Shown: in pieces, positions 7,229 to 16,051 of the stretch
Layout of the letters: each line of letters starts with the position of its first letter
How positions within the stretch are numbered: the stretch's first letter is position 1
DNA from: Flectobacillus rivi
GTDB taxonomy: Bacteria > Bacteroidota > Bacteroidia > Cytophagales > Spirosomataceae
NCBI RefSeq assembly: GCF_030056655.1
Contig: NZ_JASHIE010000015.1
Location: 129,649 to 193,648 of the forward strand
Direction: 5' to 3'
Length of the DNA stretch: 64,000 bases
The notes under the pieces: model-generated
The model's database searches: none
What the model saw: only the letters and a program-made list of their open reading frames with translations
Told to the model about the DNA's origin: nothing
Made by a program: the position numbers and the translations under genes

Positions 7229-8257
7229 TCATTCTTTCGATAACTTAAATGAAAAAGAGGTGCCTTTATCGGGTTTAGATGCTACCGTAATTTTGGTTTT
7301 ATGTGCATTCAAAATATGCTTTACAATAGCCAACCCTAATCCAGAAGAACCATCCGAGCGACTGCGGGCTTTATCGACACGGTAAAAACGTTCGAAAATT
7401 CGGCTTAAGTGCTCTGGAGCAATACCTGGTCCATTATCTTTTACCGAAATACGCCAATCTTTCTTTTCATCTTCAAATAATACCAATACTTTTCCGTCTT
7501 CATTTCCGTATTTAATCGCATTTTCAACCAAATTGGTAATCACTTGACCAATACGCTGTGCGTCGGCTTTTACCCAAACTTGACTTTCAGGAGATTTTAT
7601 TTGAAGGGTCACATTTTTGGTTTCTGCCTTACTTTCTAATTGTTCAAAAACTTCTTTCGTAATTTGTTTGACATCTACACGCTCACGATTCATGCGAATA
7701 TCCCCTGTTTCCATTTGAGAAAGTGTGAGTAAATCTTTTACCAAAATATCGAGCCCATCCAAACTTTTGGCAGCTTTGGTCAAGAACTTCACTCGTACAC
7801 GCTCGTCGTCCATAGCTCCATCTAATAGCGTATGAACAAAACCTTGTGCTGCAAAAATGGGCGTTTTAAGTTCGTGCGATACGTTGGCTAAAAATTCACG
7901 ACGATATTTTTCAAGTCTTTTTAACTCATTAACTTCTTGTTCCTTTTTAGAAACATAGACAAACAATTCATCATTCAGTTTTTTGAGTGGATTGGCATTT
8001 TTGTAGAGCTTTTTGCGAGAAACCCCAAAATCTTTCATCTTCAAACGATTGATGGTATCATACATCTTGTTGATTTCTTGAAATACCAAGTAATCAAGTG
8101 TAAAATAGATTAGCAATCCTGCGATAATAAATGAAGCGATAAAACAGATAAAGAGAATGTTGGCATTGGCCTCGGGCAAAAAAGAGAGAAAAGAAGTCGT
8201 AAAAATGGCAATTACTATCGAAAGTAGCGTGGCCAACAACTTGGGATTTAATAACAT
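7229..8257 (-). CDS. Sensor histidine kinase (orphan)
   Basis: 342 residues. Two membrane segments (about 7-27 and 33-55) with almost no periplasmic loop, a linker with coiled-coil character (about 60-120), then HisKA with the H-box FLANVSHELKTP (phospho-acceptor His128), and HATPase_c with the N-box NLVENAIKYG (Asn246), G1 DNGPGIAPE (274-282), F-box ERFYRVD and G2 GSSGLGLAIV. All catalytic motifs are intact. The short sensor part resembles PhoR-type kinases that sense through the membrane or partner proteins. No response regulator gene is adjacent; the divergent neighbour is purB. The signal is unknown. Confidence 0.93.
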   Translation of the reverse strand: MLLNPKLLATLLSIVIAIFTTSFLSFLPEANANILFICFIASFIIAGLLIYFTLDYLVFQEINKMYDTINRLKMKDFGVSRKKLYKNANPLKKLNDELFVYVSKKEQEVNELKRLEKYRREFLANVSHELKTPIFAAQGFVHTLLDGAMDDERVRVKFLTKAAKSLDGLDILVKDLLTLSQMETGDIRMNRERVDVKQITKEVFEQLESKAETKNVTLQIKSPESQVWVKADAQRIGQVITNLVENAIKYGNEDGKVLVLFEDEKKDWRISVKDNGPGIAPEHLSRIFERFYRVDKARSRSDGSSGLGLAIVKHILNAHKTKITVASKPDKGTSFSFKLSKE

Positions 8258-8357
8258 AACTTCAACTTTAAGGAATAATTCATCAAAGTTTGGGCTTTTT
8301 TTCGAAACTCTTGGTGTTTGTTGTGTTAAATCTCAGGATATGCAAGCAAAAACTTTG

Positions 8358-8365
8358 TACCTTTG
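8358..8365 (+). promoter_or_regulatory. purB -7 box TACCTTTG
   Basis: Perfect match to TAnnTTTG, 18 bases before the purB ATG at 8384. No convincing TTG is seen 19-20 bases upstream. The box overlaps the longer frame's ATG (8363), which is therefore not the start. Confidence 0.55.
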
Positions 8366-8383
8366 CACTTTGAAAGCATAATT

Positions 8384-9730
8384 ATGGAACTGAATCAATT
8401 ATCTGCCATTTCTCCAGTAGATGGACGCTACCGCAAGCAAGTAGAAAGTCTTGCTCCTTATTTCTCAGAATTCGGACTAATCAAGTACCGTGTCCTTATC
8501 GAAATCGAGTATTTTATTGCGCTCTGCGAAATTCCATTGCCACAACTCGAAGGTGTCAGCAAAGACCTTTTTGGTGCCTTGCGTGACATTTATCGTAATT
8601 TTTCTGAAGAAGATGCTCTTTGGATCAAAGAAACCGAAAAAGTAACCAACCACGATGTAAAGGCGGTTGAATACTTTATCAAACATAAACTTAGCAATTT
8701 TGGTATTGAACAATACCTTGAGTTTATCCACTTTGGTTTGACTTCGCAAGATGTCAACAACACAGCTATTCCACTTTCGTTGAAAGATGCTATGGATGCG
8801 GTTGTTTTACCAAAACTTCAAGAGGTTATTGAAAAAATCAAAGCCTTGGGTGAAGAGTGGAAAGATGTAGCTTTGTTGGCACACACTCACGGACAGCCAG
8901 CCTCTCCTACTCGCTTAGGCAAAGAGTTTTGGGTATTTGCCGAACGTCTTGAGCGCCAAATGGACTTATTGAAAACGATTCCTTACTCTGCCAAATTTGG
9001 TGGGGCAACAGGTAACTTCAATGCTCACAATGTAGCATATCCTGAAACTAGCTGGATTGATTTCGGTAACAACTTCGTAGGTTCTTTGGGTTTGTCTCGT
9101 AGCAAATACACTACACAAATCGAGCATTACGATAACTTGGCGGCTTTGATGGACAACCTCAAACGCCTTAATAATATTGTATTAGACCTTGACCGTGATG
9201 TTTGGACATACGTATCGATGGGCTATTTCAAGCAAAAAATCAAGGCAGGTGAAGTTGGTTCGTCGGCGATGCCACACAAAGTAAACCCAATTGATTTTGA
9301 AAACTCAGAAGGTAACGTAGGTATTGCAAATGCTTTGTATGAGTTTTTGGCAGCAAAATTACCAGTTTCTCGTTTACAGCGTGACCTTACTGACTCTACG
9401 GTATTGCGTAATTTGGGTGTGCCAGTAGCACATCAAATTATTGCATTAACAGCATTATTGAGAGGTTTGAACAAATTGGAATTGAACCAAGATGCTATCA
9501 ATACCGACCTTGAAGATAACTGGGCCGTTGTAGCCGAAGCGATTCAAACGATTTTACGTCGTGAAGGTTATCCACAACCTTATGAGGCATTGAAAGCCTT
9601 GACTCGTAAAAACGAGAAAATCACGTCAAAAACGATTGCGAACTTTATCGATTCGCTTGAAATTAGTGATAAAGTGAAATATGAATTAAAACGTATTTCT
9701 CCATTCAATTACCTTGGAATCTTGGAGTAA
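8384..9730 (+). CDS. purB: Adenylosuccinate lyase
   Basis: 448 residues from the ATG at 8384 (MELNQLSAISPVDGRYR). This is the E. coli-length class of the fumarase/aspartase superfamily. Visible motifs: SPVDGRY at the N-terminus, TSQDVNNTA, THGQPASPTRLGKE (general acid/base region), and the signature loop SSAMPHKVNP at about residues 292-301 containing the catalytic Ser. It cleaves SAICAR to AICAR and adenylosuccinate to AMP, releasing fumarate, in purine synthesis. Transcribed alone as far as the sequence shows; the gap after it carries the trp promoter. Confidence 0.97.
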   Translation: MELNQLSAISPVDGRYRKQVESLAPYFSEFGLIKYRVLIEIEYFIALCEIPLPQLEGVSKDLFGALRDIYRNFSEEDALWIKETEKVTNHDVKAVEYFIKHKLSNFGIEQYLEFIHFGLTSQDVNNTAIPLSLKDAMDAVVLPKLQEVIEKIKALGEEWKDVALLAHTHGQPASPTRLGKEFWVFAERLERQMDLLKTIPYSAKFGGATGNFNAHNVAYPETSWIDFGNNFVGSLGLSRSKYTTQIEHYDNLAALMDNLKRLNNIVLDLDRDVWTYVSMGYFKQKIKAGEVGSSAMPHKVNPIDFENSEGNVGIANALYEFLAAKLPVSRLQRDLTDSTVLRNLGVPVAHQIIALTALLRGLNKLELNQDAINTDLEDNWAVVAEAIQTILRREGYPQPYEALKALTRKNEKITSKTIANFIDSLEISDKVKYELKRISPFNYLGILE

Positions 9731-9850
9731 GATATTGGTCTTCAGCTATTGGCAATAAGTTTTCAGCAACAAAAGCTGTTTTTCTAAAGTGCTCAAAAGT
9801 AAGATTAAAGCTTTTATTCTACCATTTTTGTATTTTTTTGAAAAACTTTT

Positions 9851-9880
9851 TTTGAAAAACAAAAATTCGAATTAAGTTTG
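9851..9880 (+). promoter_or_regulatory. trp operon promoter
   Basis: TTTG (9851-9854) and TAAGTTTG (9873-9880) separated by 18 bases. The predicted transcript starts near 9886, about 25 bases before the leader peptide ATG. Confidence 0.65.
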
Positions 9881-9910
9881 CAAAAAATAAAAAAATCAGA
9901 TTTTCTAAAA

Positions 9911-9967
9911 ATGACAACAAATTTCAAAAATACAGCATGGTGGTGGCAACTGACGAAACTCGGTTGA
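9911..9967 (+). CDS. trpL: trp operon leader peptide with three tandem Trp codons
   Basis: An 18-codon reading frame, MTTNFKNTAWWWQLTKLG followed by TGA. The three consecutive TGG codons at 9938-9946 are the only Trp codons. Spacing to the promoter, to a downstream antiterminator segment (9962-9973, overlapping the stop codon) and to an intrinsic terminator (10008-10042) is that of a ribosome-mediated attenuator, as in E. coli trpL. The peptide has no other expected role. It is far too short for routine gene finders. Confidence 0.9.
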   Translation: MTTNFKNTAWWWQLTKLG

Positions 9968-10042
9968 GCAGTACCTTATTGTGTTTTCGGAAAAAATATA
10001 TCATTCGAAAAGACCTACTGTTCAACCAGTAGGTCTTTTTTT
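9962..10042 (+). promoter_or_regulatory. trp attenuator (alternative antiterminator and terminator)
   Basis: Terminator: 13-bp stem AAAAGACCTACTG (10008-10020) with its complement (10027-10039), 6-base loop and a U-tract. Antiterminator: GGTTGAGCAGTA (9962-9973) pairs with TACTGTTCAACC (10016-10027) over 12 bp including one G-U. The two helices share 10016-10027 and exclude each other. A ribosome waiting at the Trp codons leaves 9962-9973 free (read-through); one that reaches the stop codon covers it (termination). Confidence 0.88.
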
Positions 10043-10113
10043 GTGTCCAATTGATTTTGCCAAAAGTTAACCATTGATTCTAACAGGTAGAAAACCTACC
10101 ACACCCTAACATC

Positions 10114-11520
10114 ATGAAATTTACCGTTCAGACCGTTCAGAAAAAGAAGTTAGCCGACACGATTACTCCAGTGGGGGTATTTCTCAAACTCAGAAACAAG
10201 TTTAAGAATACCGTAATTCTAGAAAGTGCTGATTATCATGGCAAAGAGCATGGCTATAGCCATATTGCTTGTGATCCAGTGGCGAGTTTTATCATCGACA
10301 ACGATGTGGTAACTCAAACTTTCCCCGATGGTACCGTCGAAACATTTACCTTAGCTCGTCGCAAAGATGCTGTACAAGCTTTGTTGAATTTTGCTGAAAG
10401 ATTTGAATGGAACAGACAACCTGATTATGCGCCAATGGCCAACGGGCTGTTTGGACATATTTCTTATGATGCCGTAGAATATTTTGAGGATATTGAGATT
10501 CAAGAAAAGAACGAGAATACCGAAATTCCACAGATTATCTATTATGTATATCGCTATGTAATTGCGATTAATCACTTCAAAGATGAGCTTTCGTTGTATG
10601 CCCACGAATACAATGATACAACAGCACCATCTTTAGAATCGCTCGAAATGTTGCTTGATTTGCCTCACTATGCGACAAAATCATTTACGGTAACTGGCGA
10701 TGAAATTACGAACGTTACCGACGACGAAATGCGTGAGGTAATCAAAATTTGTATTCAGCACTGTTTGCGTGGAGATGTATTCCAAATTGTGCCTTCACGT
10801 CGTTTTAGCCGTACTTTTGAAGGTGACGATTTCCAAGTATATCGTGCATTGCGCTCGATAAATCCATCGCCTTATATGTTCTATTTTGATTATGAAAATT
10901 ACCGTATTTTCGGAGCATCACCTGAAAAACAAATTCAAATCAAAAATGGACTCGCTGAAATTCACCCAATTGCAGGCACATTCCGTCGTACGGGTGACGA
11001 CGAAAAAGATGCCGAATTGGCTCGTCAGCTCCACGCCGACCCTAAAGAATCTGCCGAACACGTTATGTTAGTTGACTTAGCACGCAATGACTTGTCTCGT
11101 AGCTCGGATATTGTTAAAGTTGAAACTTTCAAGGAAGTTCAATTCTTCTCGCATGTAATCCACTTGGTATCTAAAGTCACAGGTCACATGACAGCTGGTA
11201 CAAACCCATTACAATTGGTAGCAGATACCTTCCCTGCTGGAACGTTATCAGGCGCACCAAAACACAATGCTATGACCATCATCAATCGCCTCGAAACTAC
11301 CAACCGCCATATCTACGGTGGGGCTATTGGGTACATGGATTTCCAAGGTAATTTTAACCATGCTATTGCTATTCGTACATTCTTGAGCAAAAACAACACA
11401 CTTTATTACCAAGCAGGAATGGGTGTAGTGGCAAAATCTGTTATCGAAAGCGAAATGCAGGAAGTACACAACAAATTAGCAGCCTTGCGCAAAGCATTGG
11501 AAGTAGCCGAACAAATCTAG
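10114..11520 (+). CDS. trpE: Anthranilate synthase component I
   Basis: 468 residues. An N-terminal domain (to about 190) carries the Trp-feedback motif as ILESAD (35-40, LLES type), followed by the chorismate-binding domain with IVPSRRFSR, PSPYMFYFD, GASPEKQ, HPIAGTFRRTG, AEHVMLVDLARND and FPAGTLSGAPKHNAM. It converts chorismate to anthranilate using ammonia from TrpG. First structural gene after the attenuator; trpG starts 36 bases after its stop. Presence of the LLES-type motif suggests that end-product inhibition adds to attenuation. Confidence 0.97.
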   Translation: MKFTVQTVQKKKLADTITPVGVFLKLRNKFKNTVILESADYHGKEHGYSHIACDPVASFIIDNDVVTQTFPDGTVETFTLARRKDAVQALLNFAERFEWNRQPDYAPMANGLFGHISYDAVEYFEDIEIQEKNENTEIPQIIYYVYRYVIAINHFKDELSLYAHEYNDTTAPSLESLEMLLDLPHYATKSFTVTGDEITNVTDDEMREVIKICIQHCLRGDVFQIVPSRRFSRTFEGDDFQVYRALRSINPSPYMFYFDYENYRIFGASPEKQIQIKNGLAEIHPIAGTFRRTGDDEKDAELARQLHADPKESAEHVMLVDLARNDLSRSSDIVKVETFKEVQFFSHVIHLVSKVTGHMTAGTNPLQLVADTFPAGTLSGAPKHNAMTIINRLETTNRHIYGGAIGYMDFQGNFNHAIAIRTFLSKNNTLYYQAGMGVVAKSVIESEMQEVHNKLAALRKALEVAEQI

Positions 11521-11556
11521 TATTCAACTGACTTTTAGGTCAAATCGCATAAAAAC

Positions 11557-12123
11557 ATGAAAATCTTAGTACTCGACAATTACGACTCTTTTGTATATAA
11601 TCTTGTATATATTCTCAAAGATTTAGGAAACGACGTGGACGTTTTCAGAAATGATAAAATTGCTTTAGAAGAAGTAAAAAAATATGATAAAATCCTTCTA
11701 TCTCCAGGACCAGGTATTCCTGAAGAAGCAGGTATTTTACTAGACGTTATCAAAGAATATGCGCCAAACAAAAGTATTTTTGGCGTTTGCCTTGGTCACC
11801 AAGCTATTGGCGAAGCTTTTGGAGCTAAGCTTCTCAACATGGGCGATGTACTACATGGGGTAACTACAAAATGTATCATTACTCAGCCCAACGAAGTACT
11901 TTTTCAAGGTGTGCCAAAAGAAGTAGACGTATGTCGCTATCATTCATGGACGGTTGTTCCCGAAACAATGCCTGAAGACTTAATTATTACGGCTGTAGAT
12001 GAAAAAGGTTTTGTGATGGCCGAAGCTCACACCAAATATGATATTCGTGGGGTGCAATTTCACCCAGAGGCATATCTTACTCAGTTTGGAGTCAAAATGG
12101 TTGAAAACTGGGTAAAAAGCTAA
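11557..12123 (+). CDS. trpG: Anthranilate synthase component II (glutamine amidotransferase)
   Basis: 188 residues, a stand-alone class I glutamine amidotransferase. The triad is Cys78 in FGVCLGHQA, His169 and Glu171 in QFHPEAY; the oxyanion loop SPGPGIPEEAG is at about 49-59. It supplies ammonia to TrpE. Family members are sometimes shared with PabB; here the position directly between trpE and trpD indicates the tryptophan role. Not fused to TrpD. Confidence 0.96.
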   Translation: MKILVLDNYDSFVYNLVYILKDLGNDVDVFRNDKIALEEVKKYDKILLSPGPGIPEEAGILLDVIKEYAPNKSIFGVCLGHQAIGEAFGAKLLNMGDVLHGVTTKCIITQPNEVLFQGVPKEVDVCRYHSWTVVPETMPEDLIITAVDEKGFVMAEAHTKYDIRGVQFHPEAYLTQFGVKMVENWVKS

Positions 12124-12189
12124 TTACTTTTTATTTCCATAAAATATTCAAGTGTTTTCAACTTAGCGTCTAGAGCAAACATTTCAACT

Positions 12190-13176
12190 ATGAAGTCTTT
12201 TTTAAATAAACGTATTGCTGGTAATCAATTAACGCAAGAAGAGGCCTATGCAGCCCTTTCGATTATTGGTAGAGGAGATGCAAATCCTTCTCAAATAGCG
12301 GCATTTCTAACAACTTATATGATTCAGGCTATTACGCCAGAAGAATTAGAAGGTTTTAGAGACGCTATGCTTGATTTGGCGGTAACTATCGACCTATCGG
12401 CATACGACCCAATGGATTTGTGTGGTACTGGTGGTGATGGTAAAGATACTTTCAATATTTCTACCACAGCTTCATTTATTGTAGCAGGTGCTGGTCAAGC
12501 CATTGCCAAACATGGTAATCATGGAGTTTCATCTTCGGTTGGATCTTCAACAGTATTAGAATACTTGGGTGTAAGATTCTCAAATGATGAAGAATATTTA
12601 CGTCGTAAAATCGAACAAGCAGGTATTTGTTTCTTACATGCACCGCTATTTCATCCAGCCATGAGATTTGTAGGTCCAATTCGTAAAGAGCTTGGCATGA
12701 AAACTTTTTTCAATATGCTTGGTCCTATCTTGAATCCTGCAAAAGTGCAGAAACAAATCACAGGAGTATATAATGAAGAGGTGTTGAAACTGTATGGAGC
12801 TATTTTTCAGAAAACAGGAAAAAACTTCGGTGTATTATATGGATTAGACGGTTATGACGAAATCTCATTGACTGGAGACTTTGTTTTAATTACACAAAAA
12901 GGAATTGAAACCATTTCTCCAAAACAATTAGGCTTCTCAAAATGTAATCCAGAAGAGTTACATGGTGGACATACTGTTGAAGAGTCTGCTAAAATCTTGA
13001 CCTCGGTACTAAGCAATGAAGGAACCAAAGCACAAACAGAAGTAGTTTTGGCAAATGCCGCTACTGCATTGTATTGTGCAAGTGACAGCCTCAGTTTAGA
13101 GGATGCTGTTGCCAAAGCCAAAGAATCATTAGAAAGTGGAAAAGCTTTTGAATCCTTCAAGAAATTTATTGCTTAA
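12190..13176 (+). CDS. trpD: Anthranilate phosphoribosyltransferase
   Basis: 328 residues, slightly shorter than the 340 of many homologues. The PRPP-binding glycine loop is CGTGGDGKDTFNIST (GTGGD at 79-83), followed by KHGNHGVSSSVGSS and the metal-binding DGYDEIS segment. It joins anthranilate to PRPP in the second step of tryptophan synthesis. It starts 66 bases after trpG and lies 20 bases before trpC. Confidence 0.96.
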   Translation: MKSFLNKRIAGNQLTQEEAYAALSIIGRGDANPSQIAAFLTTYMIQAITPEELEGFRDAMLDLAVTIDLSAYDPMDLCGTGGDGKDTFNISTTASFIVAGAGQAIAKHGNHGVSSSVGSSTVLEYLGVRFSNDEEYLRRKIEQAGICFLHAPLFHPAMRFVGPIRKELGMKTFFNMLGPILNPAKVQKQITGVYNEEVLKLYGAIFQKTGKNFGVLYGLDGYDEISLTGDFVLITQKGIETISPKQLGFSKCNPEELHGGHTVEESAKILTSVLSNEGTKAQTEVVLANAATALYCASDSLSLEDAVAKAKESLESGKAFESFKKFIA

Positions 13177-13196
13177 TGCCCTAAAACCTTTAAGAA

Positions 13197-13988
13197 ATGA
13201 CAATTTTAGATAAAATAATAGAAAATAAAGCTCGCGAAGTAGCCGAAAGGAAAGCCCTTGTATCAATCGAAGAGCTTACTAAAAAAGGATATTTCGCTAA
13301 AACCACGAATTCTCTTAAAACCAGCTTATTGAATCCTGCTTCTACTGGAATCATCGCTGAATTTAAAAGAAAATCTCCTTCAAAAGGTATTATCAATGCT
13401 GATGTAACAGTTGAGGAAGTAACTACGGGATATGTCCAAGCTGGAGCAGCTTGCTTGTCAGTTTTGACCGATATGGATTTCTTTGGTGGTTCGGACGAAG
13501 ATATTTTGGCTGCACGCAAAGCTAACCCTACCATTCCTATTTTACGTAAGGATTTTATCATTGATGAATACCAAATTTTTGAAGCCAAAGCTTTAGGCGC
13601 AGATGTCATTTTATTAATTGCAGCCAACCTTACTCCTACTCGTATTTACGAACTAGGGAAAGTCGTAAAAGATTTAGGCATGGAAACCCTCTTGGAGGTT
13701 CATGATCAAGAAGAACTTGACCGTAGTCTATGTGAGTATATTGATGTAGTGGGTGTGAATAACCGTAACCTTAAAAACTTTGCGGAACAAAACGTAAACG
13801 CCTCGCTGGAATTAGCTGAAAAAATCCCAAGTCATTGCATCAAAATTTCGGAAAGTTGTATTTCTCAACCCGAAACCATCAAGCAATTAAGAGAAGTTGG
13901 ATACAGAGGTTTTTTGATTGGAGAAACATTTATGAAAACTCCTGCCCCTGCCGAAACCTTAAAAAGCCTAATTGCTCAGATTCAGTAA
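13197..13988 (+). CDS. trpC: Indole-3-glycerol phosphate synthase
   Basis: 263 residues, one TIM barrel, not fused to TrpF. Motifs: N-terminal TILDKIIENKAREVAERK, catalytic Lys in AEFKRKSPSKG, LTDMDFFGGS, ILRKDFIIDEYQI (second catalytic Lys), LEVHDQEELDRS and GVNNRNLKNF. It closes the indole ring from CdRP with loss of CO2. Followed by a 102-base gap before trpF that contains a TATTTTTG box (14042-14049) without a clear upstream element, a possible weak internal promoter. Confidence 0.96.
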   Translation: MTILDKIIENKAREVAERKALVSIEELTKKGYFAKTTNSLKTSLLNPASTGIIAEFKRKSPSKGIINADVTVEEVTTGYVQAGAACLSVLTDMDFFGGSDEDILAARKANPTIPILRKDFIIDEYQIFEAKALGADVILLIAANLTPTRIYELGKVVKDLGMETLLEVHDQEELDRSLCEYIDVVGVNNRNLKNFAEQNVNASLELAEKIPSHCIKISESCISQPETIKQLREVGYRGFLIGETFMKTPAPAETLKSLIAQIQ

Positions 13989-14090
13989 ATTAAATGGCTT
14001 TTTAGCACCCTTGTTTCCACAAAAATGTCATGTTTTTTCAGTATTTTTGTTTTTCAAGAACGTCAAATTCCTAACAACTAACGTCAAGAT

Positions 14091-14732
14091 ATGAGACTAA
14101 AAATATGTGGAATGCGTGATGCCGAAAACATCCGTGAAGTATTAGCCTTACAACCTGACTACATGGGTTTTATTTTTTATCATAAATCAAGCCGATTTGT
14201 CGGAACTGAGCTTGATGAAGATTTATTGAAATCCTTTCCTAAGTCAACCAAAAAGGTAGGTGTTTTTGTTAATGCTTCGCAAGCCTATATTTTGGATACG
14301 GTCAAAAAATACAGTTTGGATTATGTTCAACTACACGGTGAAGAACTTCCTGATTTTTGTAAAAATTTGAAGTTTAAAGGCGTTAATATTATCAAAGCTT
14401 TTTCGGTAGACAGTACTTTCAACTTTGCCAAGCTACATAATTACAAACCTCATTGTGATTTCTTTTTGTTCGATACCAAAGTAGGTGAACAAGTTGGTGG
14501 TACAGGACAGGCGTTCGATTGGTCTTTATTGAGTCGTTATGATAACGAAAAACCATTTTTCTTGGCAGGTGGTGTAGGTTTGGCAAATGCTGCTCAAACC
14601 TTAGATTTAAAGCAATTACGGATTCATGCAATTGACGTAAACAGTAAGTTTGAACTTGAACCTGGGCTAAAGGATATTGATAAACTAAGTGAATTAATCA
14701 AAATCTTAAAACCAGAAGAAGTTGAAATGTAA
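14091..14732 (+). CDS. trpF: Phosphoribosylanthranilate isomerase
   Basis: 213 residues, stand-alone TIM barrel. The catalytic Cys is in KICGMRD (Cys6), QLHGEE and DTKVGEQVGGTGQAFDW (catalytic Asp region) follow, then LAGGVGLANA and AIDVNSKFELEPGLKD for phosphate binding. It isomerises PRA to CdRP. Order E-G-D-C-F-B follows the usual Bacteroidota trp operon up to this point. Confidence 0.95.
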   Translation: MRLKICGMRDAENIREVLALQPDYMGFIFYHKSSRFVGTELDEDLLKSFPKSTKKVGVFVNASQAYILDTVKKYSLDYVQLHGEELPDFCKNLKFKGVNIIKAFSVDSTFNFAKLHNYKPHCDFFLFDTKVGEQVGGTGQAFDWSLLSRYDNEKPFFLAGGVGLANAAQTLDLKQLRIHAIDVNSKFELEPGLKDIDKLSELIKILKPEEVEM

Positions 14733-14782
14733 AAGAGGTGACAAAGCCAAAGACAATCATATCTTAAAATTATTTGTGTCAA

Positions 14783-15970
14783 ATGACTACAGCTCAACAA
14801 TATAATGTAAACGAAAAAGGATACTACGGCGAATTTGGAGGGGCTTTTATCCCTGAAATGTTGTATCCTAATGTAGAGGAACTCAAAAATAATTATTTGA
14901 GTATTATCAATGACCCTGCTTTCAAAGCTGAATTTGACGCTTTATTGAAAGACTATGTAGGTCGTCCAACGCCGTTGTTTTTAGCAGAACGTCTTTCTGA
15001 AAAATATAATACTACCATTTACTTAAAGCGTGAAGACTTGTGTCATACAGGCGCACACAAAGTAAATAATACCATCGGGCAAGCTTTATTGGCAAAGCGT
15101 TTGGGCAAAAGACGTATCGTAGCCGAAACTGGTGCTGGTCAACATGGTGTTGCAACAGCAACGGTATGTGCCTTGATGGGCTTGGAGTGTATTGTGTACA
15201 TGGGCGAAATCGATATTGAGCGCCAAGCACCAAACGTAGCACGTATGAAAATGCTTGGAGCTGAAGTTCGTGCAGCTAAAAGTGGTTCAAAAACCCTAAA
15301 AGATGCTACTAACGACGCCATGCGCCACTGGATTAATAATCCTGTAGATACTCACTATATCATTGGTTCAGTTGTAGGTCCTCACCCATATCCTGATATG
15401 GTAGCACGTTTTCAATCTGTTATTTCAGAAGAAATCAAATGGCAGTTACAAGAAAAAACAGGAAAAACTAATCCTGATTATGTAATTGCTTGTGTAGGTG
15501 GTGGGTCTAACGCTGCGGGAGCATTTTATCATTTCTTAGATGATGCTCAAACTCAGCTGGTAGCCGCAGAAGCAGGTGGTCATGGTATTAGTTCAGGTTT
15601 TTCGGCAGCTACAACATTTTTGGGTAAACCTGGCGTATTACACGGCAGTCGTAGTATCTTGATGCAAACCGAAGATGGTCAAGTGGTAGAACCTCACTCT
15701 ATCTCGGCAGGTTTGGATTACCCTGGCATCGGTCCTATGCACGCACATTTATTTGACACTAAGCGTGCGAAATTCTTTGCTATTACTGATGAAGTTGCCT
15801 TGAAAGCTGGTTTTCAATTATCAAAACTAGAAGGGATTATTCCTGCGTTGGAATCTGCTCATGCCTTAGCGGCATTGGAAGAATTAGGAGCTAAATCCAA
15901 CGAAACGGTTGTAATCAACCTTTCTGGTCGTGGCGATAAAGATTTAGCAACTTATATGAAGCATTTGTAG
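14783..15970 (+). CDS. trpB: Tryptophan synthase beta chain
   Basis: 395 residues from the ATG at 14783; an in-frame TTG nine bases upstream is a weaker choice. PLP-dependent: the Schiff-base lysine is Lys93 in HTGAHKVNN, with the phosphate-binding loop VGGGSNAAG and the C-terminal SGRGDKD. It is TrpB1-type, with GEFGGAFIPE at the start, and expects a TrpA partner. It condenses indole and serine to tryptophan. The operon ends here: a bidirectional terminator follows and trpA is absent, being located at 25821-26597 on the other strand. Confidence 0.97.
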   Translation: MTTAQQYNVNEKGYYGEFGGAFIPEMLYPNVEELKNNYLSIINDPAFKAEFDALLKDYVGRPTPLFLAERLSEKYNTTIYLKREDLCHTGAHKVNNTIGQALLAKRLGKRRIVAETGAGQHGVATATVCALMGLECIVYMGEIDIERQAPNVARMKMLGAEVRAAKSGSKTLKDATNDAMRHWINNPVDTHYIIGSVVGPHPYPDMVARFQSVISEEIKWQLQEKTGKTNPDYVIACVGGGSNAAGAFYHFLDDAQTQLVAAEAGGHGISSGFSAATTFLGKPGVLHGSRSILMQTEDGQVVEPHSISAGLDYPGIGPMHAHLFDTKRAKFFAITDEVALKAGFQLSKLEGIIPALESAHALAALEELGAKSNETVVINLSGRGDKDLATYMKHL

Positions 15971-15998
15971 GACTTTGATTTGATTGATATAACAAAAA

Positions 15999-16024
15999 AT
16001 CCCTTTGGCTCTCACCAAAGGGAT
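15999..16024. terminator. Bidirectional terminator after trpB
   Basis: Stem ATCCCTTTGG with complement CCAAAGGGAT around a 6-base loop (16009-16014), flanked by an A-run on the left and T-run on the right, so it can serve both trpB and the convergent DUF349 gene. Confidence 0.85.
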
Positions 16025-16051
16025 TTTTCTTTATTGCTTCTTTATCAAATC

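Noticed and set aside
9731..9850. Terminator after purB
   Set aside because: CAGC...GCTG near 9767-9781 gives only a four-pair stem; too weak to call.
13190..13627. 145-codon minus-strand frame over trpC
   Set aside because: Exact antisense of the TrpC TIM barrel, without a ribosome site or recognisable domain.
14042..14049. Internal promoter between trpC and trpF
   Set aside because: Only a TATTTTTG box is present, with no TTG at 19-20 bases; such boxes occur by chance in AT-rich gaps, so it was not listed as a feature.
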